A stretch of 16,355 nucleotides of DNA from JALXCG01 sp026991065 [NCBI: Gemmatimonadota bacterium] (lineage in GTDB: Bacteria > GCA-2686955), in assembly GCA_026991065.1 (NCBI GenBank), contig JALXCG010000562.1, positions 1-16,355 on the forward strand. Direction: 5' to 3'. The position numbers and the translations under genes were made by a program. The notes beneath the pieces were generated by a model. The model made no database searches and was not told the DNA's origin. It worked only from the letters and a program-made list of their open reading frames with translations. This document shows, piece by piece, positions 1 through 8,735 of this stretch. How positions within the stretch are numbered: the stretch's first letter is position 1; each line of letters begins with the position of its first letter.

Positions 1-1100
1 CGCTTCGCCTCGCGGAACAGCCAGGCAAAAGCGTGCGCACTCTCGAGCGCTGGAATGATCCCTTCGAGCGCACTGACCCGGCGGAAAGCGGAGAGAGCCT
101 CGGCATCGCTCACCGCTGCGTAGGAGACGCGACCGCTGGCAGCGAGCGCAGCATGCTCGGGACCCACACCGGGATAGTCCAGCCCGGCCGAGATGGAATG
201 CACCGGCATGACCTGCCCATCTTCATCCTGCAGGAGCAGTGAACGGCTGCCGTGGAGCACCCCGGCGCAGCCGCGGGAGATCGAGGCCGCGTGCCGGCCG
301 CTCTCCAACCCCTCGCCGGCCGCTTCCACCCCGATCAGCGCGACGTCGGAATCCGCGATGAAGGGCGTGAATATGCCAATGGCGTTGGATCCACCACCGA
401 CGCAAGCCACCACTGCCGCAGGCAAGCGCCCCTCCACCTTCAGCATCTGCTCTCTGGCCTCATCGCCGATCACACGCTGGAAGTCGCGGACCAGCATCGG
501 ATAGGGATGCGGCCCGACCACCGATCCGATGATGTAGTGCGTGTCTTCCACATGCGCGACCCAGTCGCGGATCGCCTCGTTGGTTGCATCCTTCAGGGTC
601 CGCGTGCCGGAATCGACCGCGCGCACCGTGGCGCCCAGCAACTCCATGCGAAAAACATTGAGCGCCTGCCTCCGCGTGTCCTCCACCCCCATATAGACCA
701 CGCACTCCATCCCCAGGAGCGCGCAGACAGTTGCGGTCGCCACCCCGTGCTGCCCCGCGCCGGTTTCCGCAATGATCCGTCGCTTGCCCATGCGCCGGGC
801 CAGAAGTGCTTGTGCCACCGTATTGTTGATCTTGTGAGCGCCGGTGTGATTGAGATCCTCTCGCTTCAGGTAGAGTGAGACACCCGCCGGCAACTCGGCC
901 TCCAGGCGCCGCGCCCGATAGAGCGGAGTCGGCCGCCCAACATAATCATGCAGGAGTTGGTTCACCTCCCGGCGGAAGCCGGGGTCCTCGCGAGCAGCCT
1001 GATACTCCGTCGCCAGTTCTCTACAGGCGGGCACCAGGGTCTCCGGGATGTAGCACCCACCAAACTCTCCGAAACGCCCTCGTTCATCGGGCCACTGCAT
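1..1100 (-). CDS. trpB: Tryptophan synthase beta chain, 3' end cut by window edge
   Basis: TrpB is the PLP-dependent beta subunit that condenses indole with L-serine to make tryptophan, the last step of the pathway, normally in an alpha2-beta2 complex with TrpA. Reading from the ATG at 1100 gives 366 codons with no stop before the window edge. Visible motifs are GRFGEFGG at the N-terminus, the HTGAHKINN segment with the PLP-binding lysine near residue 90, ETGAGQHG with the catalytic glutamate near 112, and the glycine-rich phosphate loop CVGGGSNA. The final residues seen are the ALESAHA region, so only a few dozen C-terminal residues are missing. The start lies inside the end of trpF (17-nt overlap) and has a GGAGG ribosome site about 9 nt upstream, so translation is probably coupled. 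trpA is expected next but is out of view. Confidence 0.97.
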   Translation of the reverse strand, partial: MQWPDERGRFGEFGGCYIPETLVPACRELATEYQAAREDPGFRREVNQLLHDYVGRPTPLYRARRLEAELPAGVSLYLKREDLNHTGAHKINNTVAQALLARRMGKRRIIAETGAGQHGVATATVCALLGMECVVYMGVEDTRRQALNVFRMELLGATVRAVDSGTRTLKDATNEAIRDWVAHVEDTHYIIGSVVGPHPYPMLVRDFQRVIGDEAREQMLKVEGRLPAAVVACVGGGSNAIGIFTPFIADSDVALIGVEAAGEGLESGRHAASISRGCAGVLHGSRSLLLQDEDGQVMPVHSISAGLDYPGVGPEHAALAASGRVSYAAVSDAEALSAFRRVSALEGIIPALESAHAFAWLFREAK

Positions 1101-1707
1101 CTATGAACTCCTCCATTTTCCTGGCGTCCTTGCGTCCGGGAGAGATCTCCACTCCGCTGGAAACATCCACTGCCCAGGGCTGAACACAGCGCAGCGCAGC
1201 CGCGACGTTGTCAGGGCGCAGACCACCGGCAAGAATCACCGGCAACCGCCGAGCAACCCCAGCCGCCTGCCGCCAATCGAAAGCTCGCCCGGTTCCCCCG
1301 GGTGACCGCGGGTCCCACGCATCAAGCAGCACCACACCGCACGCCTCGCACTCGTGGGATACGATCTCTGGCCATGGATCGGCATCGGGCCGAACCCGCA
1401 AAGCCTTGTAGGCTCGCCCGCCCAGCGCTCGCAAATAGGCGGCGTCCTCGTCGCCATGGAGTTGGGCGCGGTCGATCACTCCCTCCCGCAACAGGCGGCA
1501 CACTTCGTCCAACTCGGCGTTGACGAAGACCCCCACGCGCGTCACCAGAGGCGGCAGGGCAGCGGTGATCGCCAACACTTGATCGGCGCTCACGGTCCGG
1601 CGTCCGGCCGCGAAAACAAACCCGAGCGCGTCGGCGCCCGCTTCAACCGCCGCCAACGCGTCTTCCGCACAGGTGATTCCGCAGATCTTGACCCTGACCC
1701 GGCTCAC
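1084..1707 (-). CDS. trpF: Phosphoribosylanthranilate isomerase
   Basis: TrpF is a cytoplasmic TIM-barrel enzyme that isomerises N-(5'-phosphoribosyl)anthranilate to CdRP, the third step from chorismate. The 207-residue product is the usual family length. It shows the N-terminal KICGIT motif with catalytic Cys9, the LLDA segment carrying the catalytic Asp, the phosphate-binding stretch AGGLRPDNV, and DVSSGVE followed by PGRKD near the C-terminus. The start is a GTG that overlaps the trpC stop as GTGA, with a G-rich Shine-Dalgarno (GGGGGGAG) just upstream. The 3' end overlaps trpB by 17 nt. TrpF is separate from TrpC here, unlike the fused enzyme of enterobacteria. Confidence 0.97.
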   Translation of the reverse strand: MSRVRVKICGITCAEDALAAVEAGADALGFVFAAGRRTVSADQVLAITAALPPLVTRVGVFVNAELDEVCRLLREGVIDRAQLHGDEDAAYLRALGGRAYKALRVRPDADPWPEIVSHECEACGVVLLDAWDPRSPGGTGRAFDWRQAAGVARRLPVILAGGLRPDNVAAALRCVQPWAVDVSSGVEISPGRKDARKMEEFIDAVAR

Positions 1708-2510
1708 GCCACTCCCCCCGCTTCCACCAGGAGTCGTGCGACAGCCCCGGGATCGGCTGAACGAACCAGCGCGGTTCCGACCAGAACGGCCTGCACCCGC
1801 GTCGAACGCAGACTGGATACCATCGCCGCCGACTCGATCCCGCTCTCGGCGACCAGCAGCACTCCATCGTCCACCTCCGGGGAGAGATCCAGCACCCGGC
1901 GCGGATCAACAGAGAAGTCATGCAAGTCGCGATTGTTGACTCCGATCAGCTGCGCCTCCGCAGCCTGAGCCCGGGCCAGTTCCGCGCGATTGTGCACCTC
2001 CACCAAAGCCTCCAGACCGGCAACAGCGCAGGTGCGCAGGAGTTCCCGCAGTTCCGCGTCACTCAGCGCGGCAACAATCAGCAGAATCGCCGCGGCGCCG
2101 GCCGCGCGGGCCTCCCACACCTGATAGGGGTCGACCACAAACTCCTTGCGCAAGACCGGAATCGAGACCGCCGCCGCGACTTCCCGCAGATGCTCCAACG
2201 AGCCGCCGAAATAGGGAGCATTGGTCAAACAGCTGACCGCGCGGGCACCGGCGCGCTCATAGGCTCGGGCCAATTTCACCGGCTCATACGGGTCGCGCAG
2301 CACACCGGCCGAAGGTGAACGCTTCTTGCACTCCGCGATCAGGGCGACGCCGGAACACTCTCTTACGGCAGCGATCATACTCGGCGGAAGCGGTGCCTGC
2401 TCGGCCAGCGAACGCAGCCGCGCCAGCGGCGTCTGCTGCTTCAATGCCGCCACATCGGCGCGCGCCCGGGTGCAGATCTCACGCAGGATACTCGGCATTT
2501 CACGGCTCAC
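1704..2510 (-). CDS. trpC: Indole-3-glycerol phosphate synthase
   Basis: TrpC closes the indole ring: CdRP becomes indole-3-glycerol phosphate with loss of CO2 and water. The 268-residue protein has the family motifs in order: IAECKKRSPSAG with a catalytic Lys (the usual form is IAEIKKxSPS), LRKEF with the second active-site Lys, LIGVNNRDL, AESGI and VLVGTAL at the phosphate site. The GTG at 2510 overlaps the trpD stop as GTGA. An in-frame ATG at 2498 gives MPSILREI, which matches the usual IGPS N-terminus better, and neither start has a strong Shine-Dalgarno. The true protein may therefore be 264 residues. Confidence 0.96.
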   Translation of the reverse strand: MSREMPSILREICTRARADVAALKQQTPLARLRSLAEQAPLPPSMIAAVRECSGVALIAECKKRSPSAGVLRDPYEPVKLARAYERAGARAVSCLTNAPYFGGSLEHLREVAAAVSIPVLRKEFVVDPYQVWEARAAGAAAILLIVAALSDAELRELLRTCAVAGLEALVEVHNRAELARAQAAEAQLIGVNNRDLHDFSVDPRRVLDLSPEVDDGVLLVAESGIESAAMVSSLRSTRVQAVLVGTALVRSADPGAVARLLVEAGGVA

Positions 2511-3526
2511 GACGCCGCACCGGTGAACGCCACGAAACGCCCCAGAACATCGGCGGCCGCGCCTGAATCAAGCGCCTGTTGCGCCACTTTCACGCCCGCG
2601 CCAAGCGTCTCCACGATCCCCGCGGCCCAGAGCGCGAGCCCCGCATTGAGAACAACCACATCGCGGCGCGGTCCCCGCTCCTCCGCCGCCAGAATCGCCC
2701 GGATGATTCGCGCATTCTCCTCGGCATCTCCACCCCGCAGAGCGGTCAGCGGCGCCGGATCCAGTCCCAGGTCAGGCGCCGCAAAATCGCCCCGCTCGAC
2801 CCGGCCGTCGCAGAGCATCGCCACGCGGTTGACACCTGCCAATCCCGCCTCATCCAGCCCCCCTTCGCCGCTCACAACAAGCGCCCGCTCGGCCCCCAGT
2901 TCTTTTAGCACGAGCGCGACCGGCTCCACCCAGTGAGCGGCGAAAACACCGAGCAACTGCCGGGTCGCTCCCGCCGGATTGCTCAGCGGCCCGAGAAGGT
3001 TGAAAAGTGTCCGCACCCCCAGTTCCCGGCGCGGTCCCATCGCGTGACGCATGGCGGGATGATGGGCCGGCGCAAAGATGAACCCGATGCCACAGCGCTC
3101 GATCGCTTCGCCGATCGCCTCCGGCGCCAGGTCCACGCGCGCTCCCAGCGCCTCAAGCACATCGGCACTGCCGGATTTCGAAGAGATCGACCGATTGCCG
3201 TGCTTCGCCACGCGCGCTCCCGCGGCCGCGGCGACAAAAGCCACCGCTGTCGAGATGTTGAAAGTGCCGGAGCCGTCACCACCGGTGCCGCAGGTATCCA
3301 GCAGCGGCCCGCCTCCAACCGGCACCGCGACGGCCCGCTCACGCATCGCCTGTGCGGCTCCGGCGACCTCGGCAACGCTCTCCCCCTTGGCCCGCATCGC
3401 CACCAGGAAACCGGCGATCTGCGCATCCGTTGCGCCGCCATCCATGATCTGTCCGAGAGCCGCGCGGCTCTCCTCGCGGCTCAGATCCCCCCCTTCAATC
3501 AGACGCTCAATGAACCCCCGAATCAT
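2507..3526 (-). CDS. trpD: Anthranilate phosphoribosyltransferase
   Basis: TrpD transfers phosphoribose from PRPP to anthranilate, the second step of the pathway. The 339-residue length is typical for a stand-alone enzyme not fused to TrpG. A small helical N-terminal domain is followed by the PRPP-binding DTCGTGGDG at residues 77-85, a NISTA segment, KHGNRS at 108-113, and [14 protein letters not shown]. The ATG overlaps the trpG stop as ATGA, and GGGGAG sits about 8 nt upstream. The coupling suggests matched expression with the glutaminase subunit TrpG. Confidence 0.97.
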   Translation of the reverse strand: MIRGFIERLIEGGDLSREESRAALGQIMDGGATDAQIAGFLVAMRAKGESVAEVAGAAQAMRERAVAVPVGGGPLLDTCGTGGDGSGTFNISTAVAFVAAAAGARVAKHGNRSISSKSGSADVLEALGARVDLAPEAIGEAIERCGIGFIFAPAHHPAMRHAMGPRRELGVRTLFNLLGPLSNPAGATRQLLGVFAAHWVEPVALVLKELGAERALVVSGEGGLDEAGLAGVNRVAMLCDGRVERGDFAAPDLGLDPAPLTALRGGDAEENARIIRAILAAEERGPRRDVVVLNAGLALWAAGIVETLGAGVKVAQQALDSGAAADVLGRFVAFTGAAS

Positions 3527-4095
3527 GCTTCATCTCCCCGCAAAAAGCTGTCCACCAAACGCTTCCCCTCGGTCGTAAGAATCGACTCCGGGTGAAACTG
3601 GACGCCCTCGACCCGCGTTCCCTGCACCCGCAGTCCCATGATCACGCCATCCTCGGTCCAGGCGCTCACTTCCAGGCGGTCCGGGAGCGTGGCTTCATCC
3701 ACGGCCAGGCTGTGGTAACGCGTCGCGATGAAAGGATTGCCCAACTCCCGAAACACCCCGGTGGCATTGTGAAAGACTGGCGAGACCTTGCCGTGCATGA
3801 GAGTAGGCGCAGCCACCACGCGCCCGCCGAACACTTCGGCAATCGCCTGATGCCCAAGGCAGACACCGAGAACCGGCGTGGTCTCGGCAAATGCTTCGAT
3901 CATCGCCATCGATACGCCGGCCCCGCTCGGTCGCCCCGGCCCCGGTGAGACCACCAGATGCGAAGGCCGCATTGCCAAGGCTTGCTCGACCGTGATCGCG
4001 TCGTTGCGAAACACCTCGACTTTCGCCCCGAGGCCGCCGATGAGCTGCACCAGGTTGTAGGTAAAGCTGTCGTAGTTGTCGATGACCAGCACCAT
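3523..4095 (-). CDS. trpG: Anthranilate synthase component II (glutamine amidotransferase)
   Basis: TrpG is the class I glutaminase that hydrolyses glutamine and channels ammonia to TrpE for anthranilate formation. From the ATG at 4095 the protein is 190 residues, the normal size. It starts with [16 protein letters not shown]. It has the [11 protein letters not shown] oxyanion-strand region, the nucleophile Cys79 in GVCLGHQ, and the His168/Glu170 pair in HPES, so the Cys-His-Glu triad is complete. The frame stays open upstream into trpE, but the family N-terminus and a TGAGGA ribosome site fix the start at 4095, 5 nt after the trpE stop. PabA of folate synthesis is very similar, and the trp operon position favours TrpG. 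Confidence 0.97.
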   Translation of the reverse strand: MVLVIDNYDSFTYNLVQLIGGLGAKVEVFRNDAITVEQALAMRPSHLVVSPGPGRPSGAGVSMAMIEAFAETTPVLGVCLGHQAIAEVFGGRVVAAPTLMHGKVSPVFHNATGVFRELGNPFIATRYHSLAVDEATLPDRLEVSAWTEDGVIMGLRVQGTRVEGVQFHPESILTTEGKRLVDSFLRGDEA

Positions 4096-4100
4096 AATCC

Positions 4101-5612
4101 TCAGACTCCCAAACCGGCTGCGGCCAGACGCAGCGAATTGACGGTGGCGCTCAACTTCGCTTGCGTCTCGCGAAACTCGGCCCGCGGATCGGAATCGGCC
4201 ACAATTCCCGCTCCGGCCTGCAGGTGCACCACCCCGTCGCGGACAACCGCGGTGCGAATGGCGATGCATGTATCCAGGCTGCCTTGGTAGGAAACGTAGC
4301 CGACAGCACCGGCATAGGGCCCGCGCGGCGTCGGCTCCAACTCGTCGATAATCTCCATCGCCCGTACTTTGGGAGAGCCGCTCACAGTCCCCGCGGGAAA
4401 TGCCGCGCGCAGCACATCCAGGGCATCAACTCCGGACCGCATTCGCCCCTCCACTTGGGAAACGATGTGCATCACGTGCGAATAGAGTTCCACCTGCATC
4501 ATCTGCGCCACCCGCACCGACCCATAGCGGCAGACCCGCCCCAGATCGTTGCGCCCCAGGTCCACCAACATGACGTGCTCGGCCCGTTCCTTGGGGTCGG
4601 CCAGAAGTTCCCGCGCCAAACGCCGATCCTCGACCTGATCGCGACCCCGCGGCCGCGTTCCCGCGATCGGCCGCGTCACACAGATCCCATCCGGGCGCAC
4701 CTTGACCAGCATCTCGGGAGACGCCCCCACCAGAACCAGTTCCGGAAAATCCATGTAGAACAGATAGGGACTGGGAGTGCGCATGCGCAGGGCCCGGTAG
4801 AAGGCGAAAGGGTCGACCGTCGTCCGAACCGACTCACGACGCGAAAGGACCACCTGAAAGGCATCTCCGGCGCGGATGTAGCGCTGAATGCGGCGCACGC
4901 CATCGGCATAGCATTCAAGATCCATGCTGCTCTCGAAAGCGCCCAAGTCGCAGCATGCAACCTGCGTGGAATCCGACGGCAGCGCGGCCTGCAGCGCCCG
5001 CGCCAGAGCATCGAGCGTGGCCACGCCGTTCGCGTAGGCGCGGCGCGCATCTTCACGCCCATCCACCAAGGTCACCAAACGGCAGGTGCGACGGAAATGG
5101 TCGAAAACCACCACCGTTCGCGTCATCAGAAAAAGTGCGTCGGGAGTGGCCGACGCGCCCGCGACCGGGCGTGGCAAGCGCTCAAACGAACGGACCACGT
5201 CATAGGAAAAGTAGCCGACCACCCCACCAAAAAAATCGGGAAGATCCTCCTCCGGAAAAACATCAACGCGCGCCAGTCGTTCACGAAGAAGCTCGATCAC
5301 GGTCTCACCGCTGCCAAGCACTCGCTCCTCAACAGCCCCGGCCCCGCCTTGCCCCCCGCTACCCTCGGCGGTAATTCGCACATTCCGGTCAGTGATCGAG
5401 ATCGACTCCAGTGCTTCAACCCCGATGAACGAGAAACGCCCGATCGCTTCGGTCCCCTCCACACTCTCCAGGAGGAAACGGGCTCCATGCGGCCGTAGCT
5501 TCAGGTAGGCCGAAACCGGAGTCTCAAGATCTGCCGGCAGATCTCTCCATACCGCTACATAGGAGTGAGATGTGGTCCGTTCAAGAAAGACGTTCAGAGC
5601 GGGAAAGATCAC
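4101..5612 (-). CDS. trpE: Anthranilate synthase component I
   Basis: TrpE converts chorismate plus ammonia to anthranilate and pyruvate, the committed step of tryptophan synthesis. The 503-residue protein has an N-terminal regulatory region with LLES at residues 47-50. That motif forms part of the tryptophan feedback site in characterised TrpE, so feedback inhibition is likely. The C-terminal chorismate-binding domain shows [37 protein letters not shown] and [11 protein letters not shown]. The start is a GTG: an in-frame TGA lies two codons upstream and no internal ATG precedes the conserved N-terminus. No strong Shine-Dalgarno is visible. This is the first gene of the six-gene trp run. Confidence 0.96.
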   Translation of the reverse strand: MIFPALNVFLERTTSHSYVAVWRDLPADLETPVSAYLKLRPHGARFLLESVEGTEAIGRFSFIGVEALESISITDRNVRITAEGSGGQGGAGAVEERVLGSGETVIELLRERLARVDVFPEEDLPDFFGGVVGYFSYDVVRSFERLPRPVAGASATPDALFLMTRTVVVFDHFRRTCRLVTLVDGREDARRAYANGVATLDALARALQAALPSDSTQVACCDLGAFESSMDLECYADGVRRIQRYIRAGDAFQVVLSRRESVRTTVDPFAFYRALRMRTPSPYLFYMDFPELVLVGASPEMLVKVRPDGICVTRPIAGTRPRGRDQVEDRRLARELLADPKERAEHVMLVDLGRNDLGRVCRYGSVRVAQMMQVELYSHVMHIVSQVEGRMRSGVDALDVLRAAFPAGTVSGSPKVRAMEIIDELEPTPRGPYAGAVGYVSYQGSLDTCIAIRTAVVRDGVVHLQAGAGIVADSDPRAEFRETQAKLSATVNSLRLAAAGLGV

Positions 5613-5702
5613 GTTTGGTCAATCCAGGTTCAATGTTCGGACGAAGAAAGCCGCATAGTACCATGGGTGGATCTCTCTCGCCCCCTCGCGCCGCAAACTT
5701 GC
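5613..5702 (-). promoter_or_regulatory. Short trpE leader / putative promoter region
   Basis: About 90 bases separate the upstream terminator from the trpE GTG, so the trp promoter, if local, must lie here. A TACTAT hexamer (minus strand, 5655-5660) could be a -10 box, but no good -35 lies at the right distance. A short reading frame starts at the ATG at about 5665 and contains no Trp codons. No terminator/antiterminator pair is visible after it, so classical attenuation is not supported. A TRAP site or a Trp repressor operator was not recognised. Confidence 0.3.
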
Positions 5703-5736
5703 AAAAAAAAGCCCCCGAAGCAACGCCTCGGAGGCT
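5703..5736 (-). terminator. Rho-independent terminator after the lamin-tail gene
   Basis: On the minus strand a 12-bp stem (5725-5736 pairing with 5710-5721, including two G-T pairs) closes a GTT loop and is followed at once by eight Ts (5703-5710). It begins about 20 bases after the TAA of the lamin-tail gene, which is the expected place. It should insulate that gene from the downstream trp operon. Confidence 0.92.
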
Positions 5737-5756
5737 TTCTCGGTCTGCCGTCTCGG

Positions 5757-6620
5757 TTACGGAATGACCGTGGCCATGAAGCTATCGGACCAGTAAACCG
5801 TGTTCGGTCCCTGATCGCCGACATTCACAGAAACGGTGTAATCGCCGGTCGGAACCGTTCCGGGAACCGGGAGGCTGATCGGCTGGGTAACCGAATAGGT
5901 CGGAGGCAGGGTCAGATTCGGGCGGGCCAGAACAGTCTGATCAATCACATCGCCCGTGGCCTGGATCCACGCATCATAGGTCAGAGCACGCGCGGTGGGG
6001 TTCTCCAGGGTCACATCGAAGTTGGCCGTAGTCCCTACCGCGACCGTGTCGGGGGCGCCGGAGATGGTGACAAAGATCACATCTTCGTTCTGGGCGCCGG
6101 GGGTCCCGAAATCGCCGTCTCCATACGTCTGAATGGAAGCCTCGAACCAGTTCGCTCCGTCGTTGTTGTCCGCCGCGGGATTGGTCAAACTCATCGACGC
6201 ACCATTGGGATCGGGGAAGAGAGTTCCACCATCCCACTCGACCCGGTCGATTTCGGTGCTGTCCGCGGCCATGATCACCAGCTCATCGGCACCGTTGGCC
6301 AAAGCCATCTCAGAACCGAACTCGTAATCCACGGTAACGCCGCCGTTGAGCAAGGGGTCGGCATTCTTGCCGAAGACCACGCGACCGCCTGCCGAAACCA
6401 CCAGAGGACCGACGACCGAGAAAGAATCGGAGTCATTGTCAGAGATGATGTAGCCGTCCATGTCAATATCCGAGGCGCTGGTATTGAGAACCTCGAAATA
6501 CTCACCGTACGTATCGCTGACCATCGACGGATTCTGCATGATCTCGGTAATCACGAGTTGGGCACTGGCGGTGCTCGCCAGCAACGCACCACCGGCTGCC
6601 AAAACTAGGAAACTGCGCAT
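5757..6620 (-). CDS. Secreted lamin-tail-domain (LTD) protein
   Basis: The 287-residue protein has a signal peptide (MRSFLVLAAGG... ending ASTASA, cleavage after about residue 20), so it is exported. Residues 21-131 fit the bacterial lamin tail domain, an Ig-like beta fold: QLVITEIMQNP, GEYFEVLNTS, DIDMDGYIISD, then GADELVIM and IDRVEWDG. FGTPGAQN at 171-178 is the tail often seen after this domain. Residues about 182-287 look like a second beta-sandwich module of unknown role. No catalytic motif, anchor or sorting signal was recognised. Such proteins are thought to act at the cell surface or in adhesion, but the function is unknown. A GGAGA ribosome site precedes the ATG, and the gene is monocistronic with its own terminator. 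It appears less GC-rich than its neighbours by eye. Confidence 0.85.
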   Translation of the reverse strand: MRSFLVLAAGGALLASTASAQLVITEIMQNPSMVSDTYGEYFEVLNTSASDIDMDGYIISDNDSDSFSVVGPLVVSAGGRVVFGKNADPLLNGGVTVDYEFGSEMALANGADELVIMAADSTEIDRVEWDGGTLFPDPNGASMSLTNPAADNNDGANWFEASIQTYGDGDFGTPGAQNEDVIFVTISGAPDTVAVGTTANFDVTLENPTARALTYDAWIQATGDVIDQTVLARPNLTLPPTYSVTQPISLPVPGTVPTGDYTVSVNVGDQGPNTVYWSDSFMATVIP

Positions 6621-6969
6621 AGTCTTACTTCTCCGTATGTTCTAGGGTCACAAGATCACCTGATCCGAATACCAGTTGACAGACTCACGAACCCGGGCTC
6701 AAGCGAAACGTGCCCTGCCGCTGCTCGTTGGTCGGTCTCGTTGGAGGCGCGCGGTCGCGCGTCCCCCCCCAACTCAACTGGACTGATCTTTTACTCTAAC
6801 CCGCTATTCTCTCCTCCGCATTCTTTATCCACTTTCTCCGCGGTCATGCGCCAATCGGCGCCGGCACGCGCCCCGCGCCGGTCGCCCCGGCCTCCTTCGG
6901 GCGCGGAATCCGGATTGCCGGCGCACTGGAGTCCAGCCCACTTGCCGTCGGACCTTCGTTCTGCTTAGC
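6621..6969. other. Divergent intergenic region, no gene seen
   Basis: This gap of about 350 bases separates the minus-strand lamin-tail gene from the plus-strand glycosyltransferase and should hold both promoters. I see a short inverted repeat (gatca-cc-tgatc, 6654-6665), a perfect TTGACA on the plus strand at about 6675 with no convincing -10 after it, and a GC-rich hairpin near 6746-6762 followed by a run of Cs. No ORF here has a ribosome site or recognisable protein. Confidence 0.5.
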
Positions 6970-8175
6970 ATGCGCGACACGTGCAGATCGAGCGATCAGC
7001 CTCAGCACATACTCCCGGAGTCCCCATTGTCCGTCGAAACCCGTCCCGACCTGTCCATCTCTCTGGTCAACTGGAACACCTGCGATCTGATTCGCGGTTG
7101 CATTCAGGCAATTCGCCGCAGCGTGGTGGCGATCGAGGTTGAGATTATTGTCGTCGATAACCACTCAACCGATGGATCGGTCGAGATGCTGCGGCGCGAA
7201 TTCCCAGAGATCCATCTCATCGCCAACGATGACAATCTTGGATTCACCAAAGCCAACAACCAAGCCCTGGCGGTCTCCCGCGGGCGGCACTTCATGCTTC
7301 TGAATTCCGACACCGAGGCACTGCCGGGCGCACTCGATCGCATGGTGGCCTATCTTGACTCCCATCCCGACGTCGGTGCAGTAAGCGCCCGAACCTGGCT
7401 CGACCACGCCAAGACCATCGAGTTGGCCGCCCTCCCCCCTTTCGATCCCCTTAATGTGTTTCTCGCCACCTCCGACGCTCTGCGCCGCTTCACCCGCCTG
7501 GCGAAGTTCCACCGCGAAACCCGTCGCATTGCACGCGGGAAGGAAGATGTAACGGTTCAGGGCATTGTGGGCGCCTGTTTCATGGTGCCACGGGCAGTGA
7601 TCGAAAAGATCGGTCCGCTCGACGAAGAGATGTTCATGTACTTCGAAGATGCCGACTGGTCACGCAAGATCCACAAACTCGGGTTGCGCCTGGTGGTCGT
7701 CCACGACGCGGAGATCATTCACTTCCACGACAAGTCGGGCGCCAACAACCCGCGCAAGCACCAGATTCTGGAAGAGAGCATGACCACTCATTTTCGCAAG
7801 ACCTATGGGCTCCCGGTTCTGCTCGCATTCGGTGCCGGAATGAAGATCAAGCCACCCTTCGACCGTGTCTACCGGGCCCTCAAGCGCCGCCTCCTTCCAG
7901 ATGCGCCGCCCCGGCAGATCCCCATTTCACAGCCCTACTTGGAGTGGCCCGCTTTCTCCGGCGCACTCGAATACCGCTTTGAGATCGGCTTGGACCCGGT
8001 ATTCGCCGCGCATGGTGGTTGCTACCTTCAAACCAATCGCATCGACCTCACTGCTCTGGCCACGGCGGAGACGATCGGCCAACATTACTACTGGCGCGTA
8101 TTCGCGCGCACTGCGGACAATCGTTGGGTTCGAGGCCCCTCCGGCGCATTCATCCCGGTGGATGCGGCCGAATAA
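6970..8175 (+). CDS. GT2-family glycosyltransferase with C-terminal FnIII-like domain
   Basis: The N-terminal part (about residues 28-260) is a GT-A fold family 2 glycosyltransferase of the WbbL/rhamnosyltransferase type. It has ISLVNWN, EIIVVDNHSTDGS, NLGFTKANNQ, LLNSDTE (the metal/nucleotide-sugar Asp at 114), GACFMVPR and MYFEDADWSRK (the likely catalytic ED pair near 226-227), then an IHFHDKSG segment. It probably adds a sugar to a cell-envelope polysaccharide in the cytoplasm; donor and acceptor are unknown. Residues about 318-397 resemble a fibronectin type III module (YLEWPAFSGALEYRFEI, YYWRVFA). No membrane helix is evident. An in-frame TTG at 7027 has GGAG six bases upstream, whereas the ATG at 6970 has none, so the protein may be 382 rather than 401 residues. 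It is the only plus-strand gene and ends 2 bases from the frr stop. Confidence 0.9.
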   Translation: MRDTCRSSDQPQHILPESPLSVETRPDLSISLVNWNTCDLIRGCIQAIRRSVVAIEVEIIVVDNHSTDGSVEMLRREFPEIHLIANDDNLGFTKANNQALAVSRGRHFMLLNSDTEALPGALDRMVAYLDSHPDVGAVSARTWLDHAKTIELAALPPFDPLNVFLATSDALRRFTRLAKFHRETRRIARGKEDVTVQGIVGACFMVPRAVIEKIGPLDEEMFMYFEDADWSRKIHKLGLRLVVVHDAEIIHFHDKSGANNPRKHQILEESMTTHFRKTYGLPVLLAFGAGMKIKPPFDRVYRALKRRLLPDAPPRQIPISQPYLEWPAFSGALEYRFEIGLDPVFAAHGGCYLQTNRIDLTALATAETIGQHYYWRVFARTADNRWVRGPSGAFIPVDAAE

Positions 8176-8177
8176 AC

Positions 8178-8735
8178 TCAGACCTCCATCAACTCCGCTT
8201 CTTTCTTCGCCGTCAGTTCATCAATCTTCTTTACGTAGCGATTCGTGAGCTTCTGAATCTCTTCCAGTCCGTCGTGCATCTGGTCTTCCGAAATCTCGCC
8301 CTTCTTCACCATCGACTTGAGCCGCTCATTCGCATCGCGCCGGATCGAACGCACCGAAACCCGCCCATCCTCTGCCAGTTTCTTGACCATCCGCACCAGA
8401 TCCTTGCGCCGCTCCTCGGTCAGTTGTGGGATCGCCAGCCGGATCACCGACCCATCATTGGAGGGGTTCAGGCCAAGATCCGATTTCATGATCGCCTTTT
8501 CGATATCTTTGATCGTCGACTTATCCCAGGGTTGCACAACAATCAACCGCGGCTCTGGCACAGTAACCGTGGCCATTTGACTAAGCGGCATCAGCGAACC
8601 GTAGGCCTCGACGCGGATCCCGTCGACCAGGGCTGTGGTCGCCTTGCCGGAACGTAGCCGGGAGAACTCATGCTGAGCATGTTCGATGGCTTTTTCCATC
8701 GACGCCTCTGACTCCAGACAGACCTCGTCAATCAT
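8178..8735 (-). CDS. frr: Ribosome recycling factor
   Basis: RRF works with EF-G to split the post-termination ribosome complex so that subunits can be reused. The product is 185 residues, the standard length. The three-helix-bundle and beta domains are recognisable: HEFSRLRSGKAT, then PLSQMATVTVPEPR, WDKSTIKDIEKAI, SDLGLNPSNDG, IRLAIPQLTEERRKDL and the C-terminal DELTAKKEAELMEV. A GTG three bases upstream (8738) is also in frame. The ATG at 8735 is preferred because it overlaps the pyrH stop as TGATG and has AGGAGG four bases before it. The pyrH-frr pairing is widespread in bacteria. No terminator separates its end from the convergent glycosyltransferase gene. Confidence 0.97.
   Translation of the reverse strand: MIDEVCLESEASMEKAIEHAQHEFSRLRSGKATTALVDGIRVEAYGSLMPLSQMATVTVPEPRLIVVQPWDKSTIKDIEKAIMKSDLGLNPSNDGSVIRLAIPQLTEERRKDLVRMVKKLAEDGRVSVRSIRRDANERLKSMVKKGEISEDQMHDGLEEIQKLTNRYVKKIDELTAKKEAELMEV

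Noticed and set aside
4161-5498. 445-codon plus-strand open frame opposite trpE
   Set aside because: It is antisense to a well-supported trpE, its translation is low-complexity His/Arg/Gln-rich and has no known motif. GC-rich genes often leave the opposite frame open.
5613-5702. Trp attenuator or T-box leader
   Set aside because: There are no Trp codons in the short leader frame, no second terminator hairpin and no T-box-like sequence in the available 90 bases.
5565-6608. 347-codon plus-strand open frame opposite the lamin-tail gene
   Set aside because: It crosses the terminator and the trp leader and has no recognisable family. The minus-strand gene has a signal peptide, domain and ribosome site.
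6675-6710. TTGACA as a plus-strand promoter for the glycosyltransferase
   Set aside because: No acceptable -10 box lies 16-19 bases downstream, and the site is over 260 bases from the gene.
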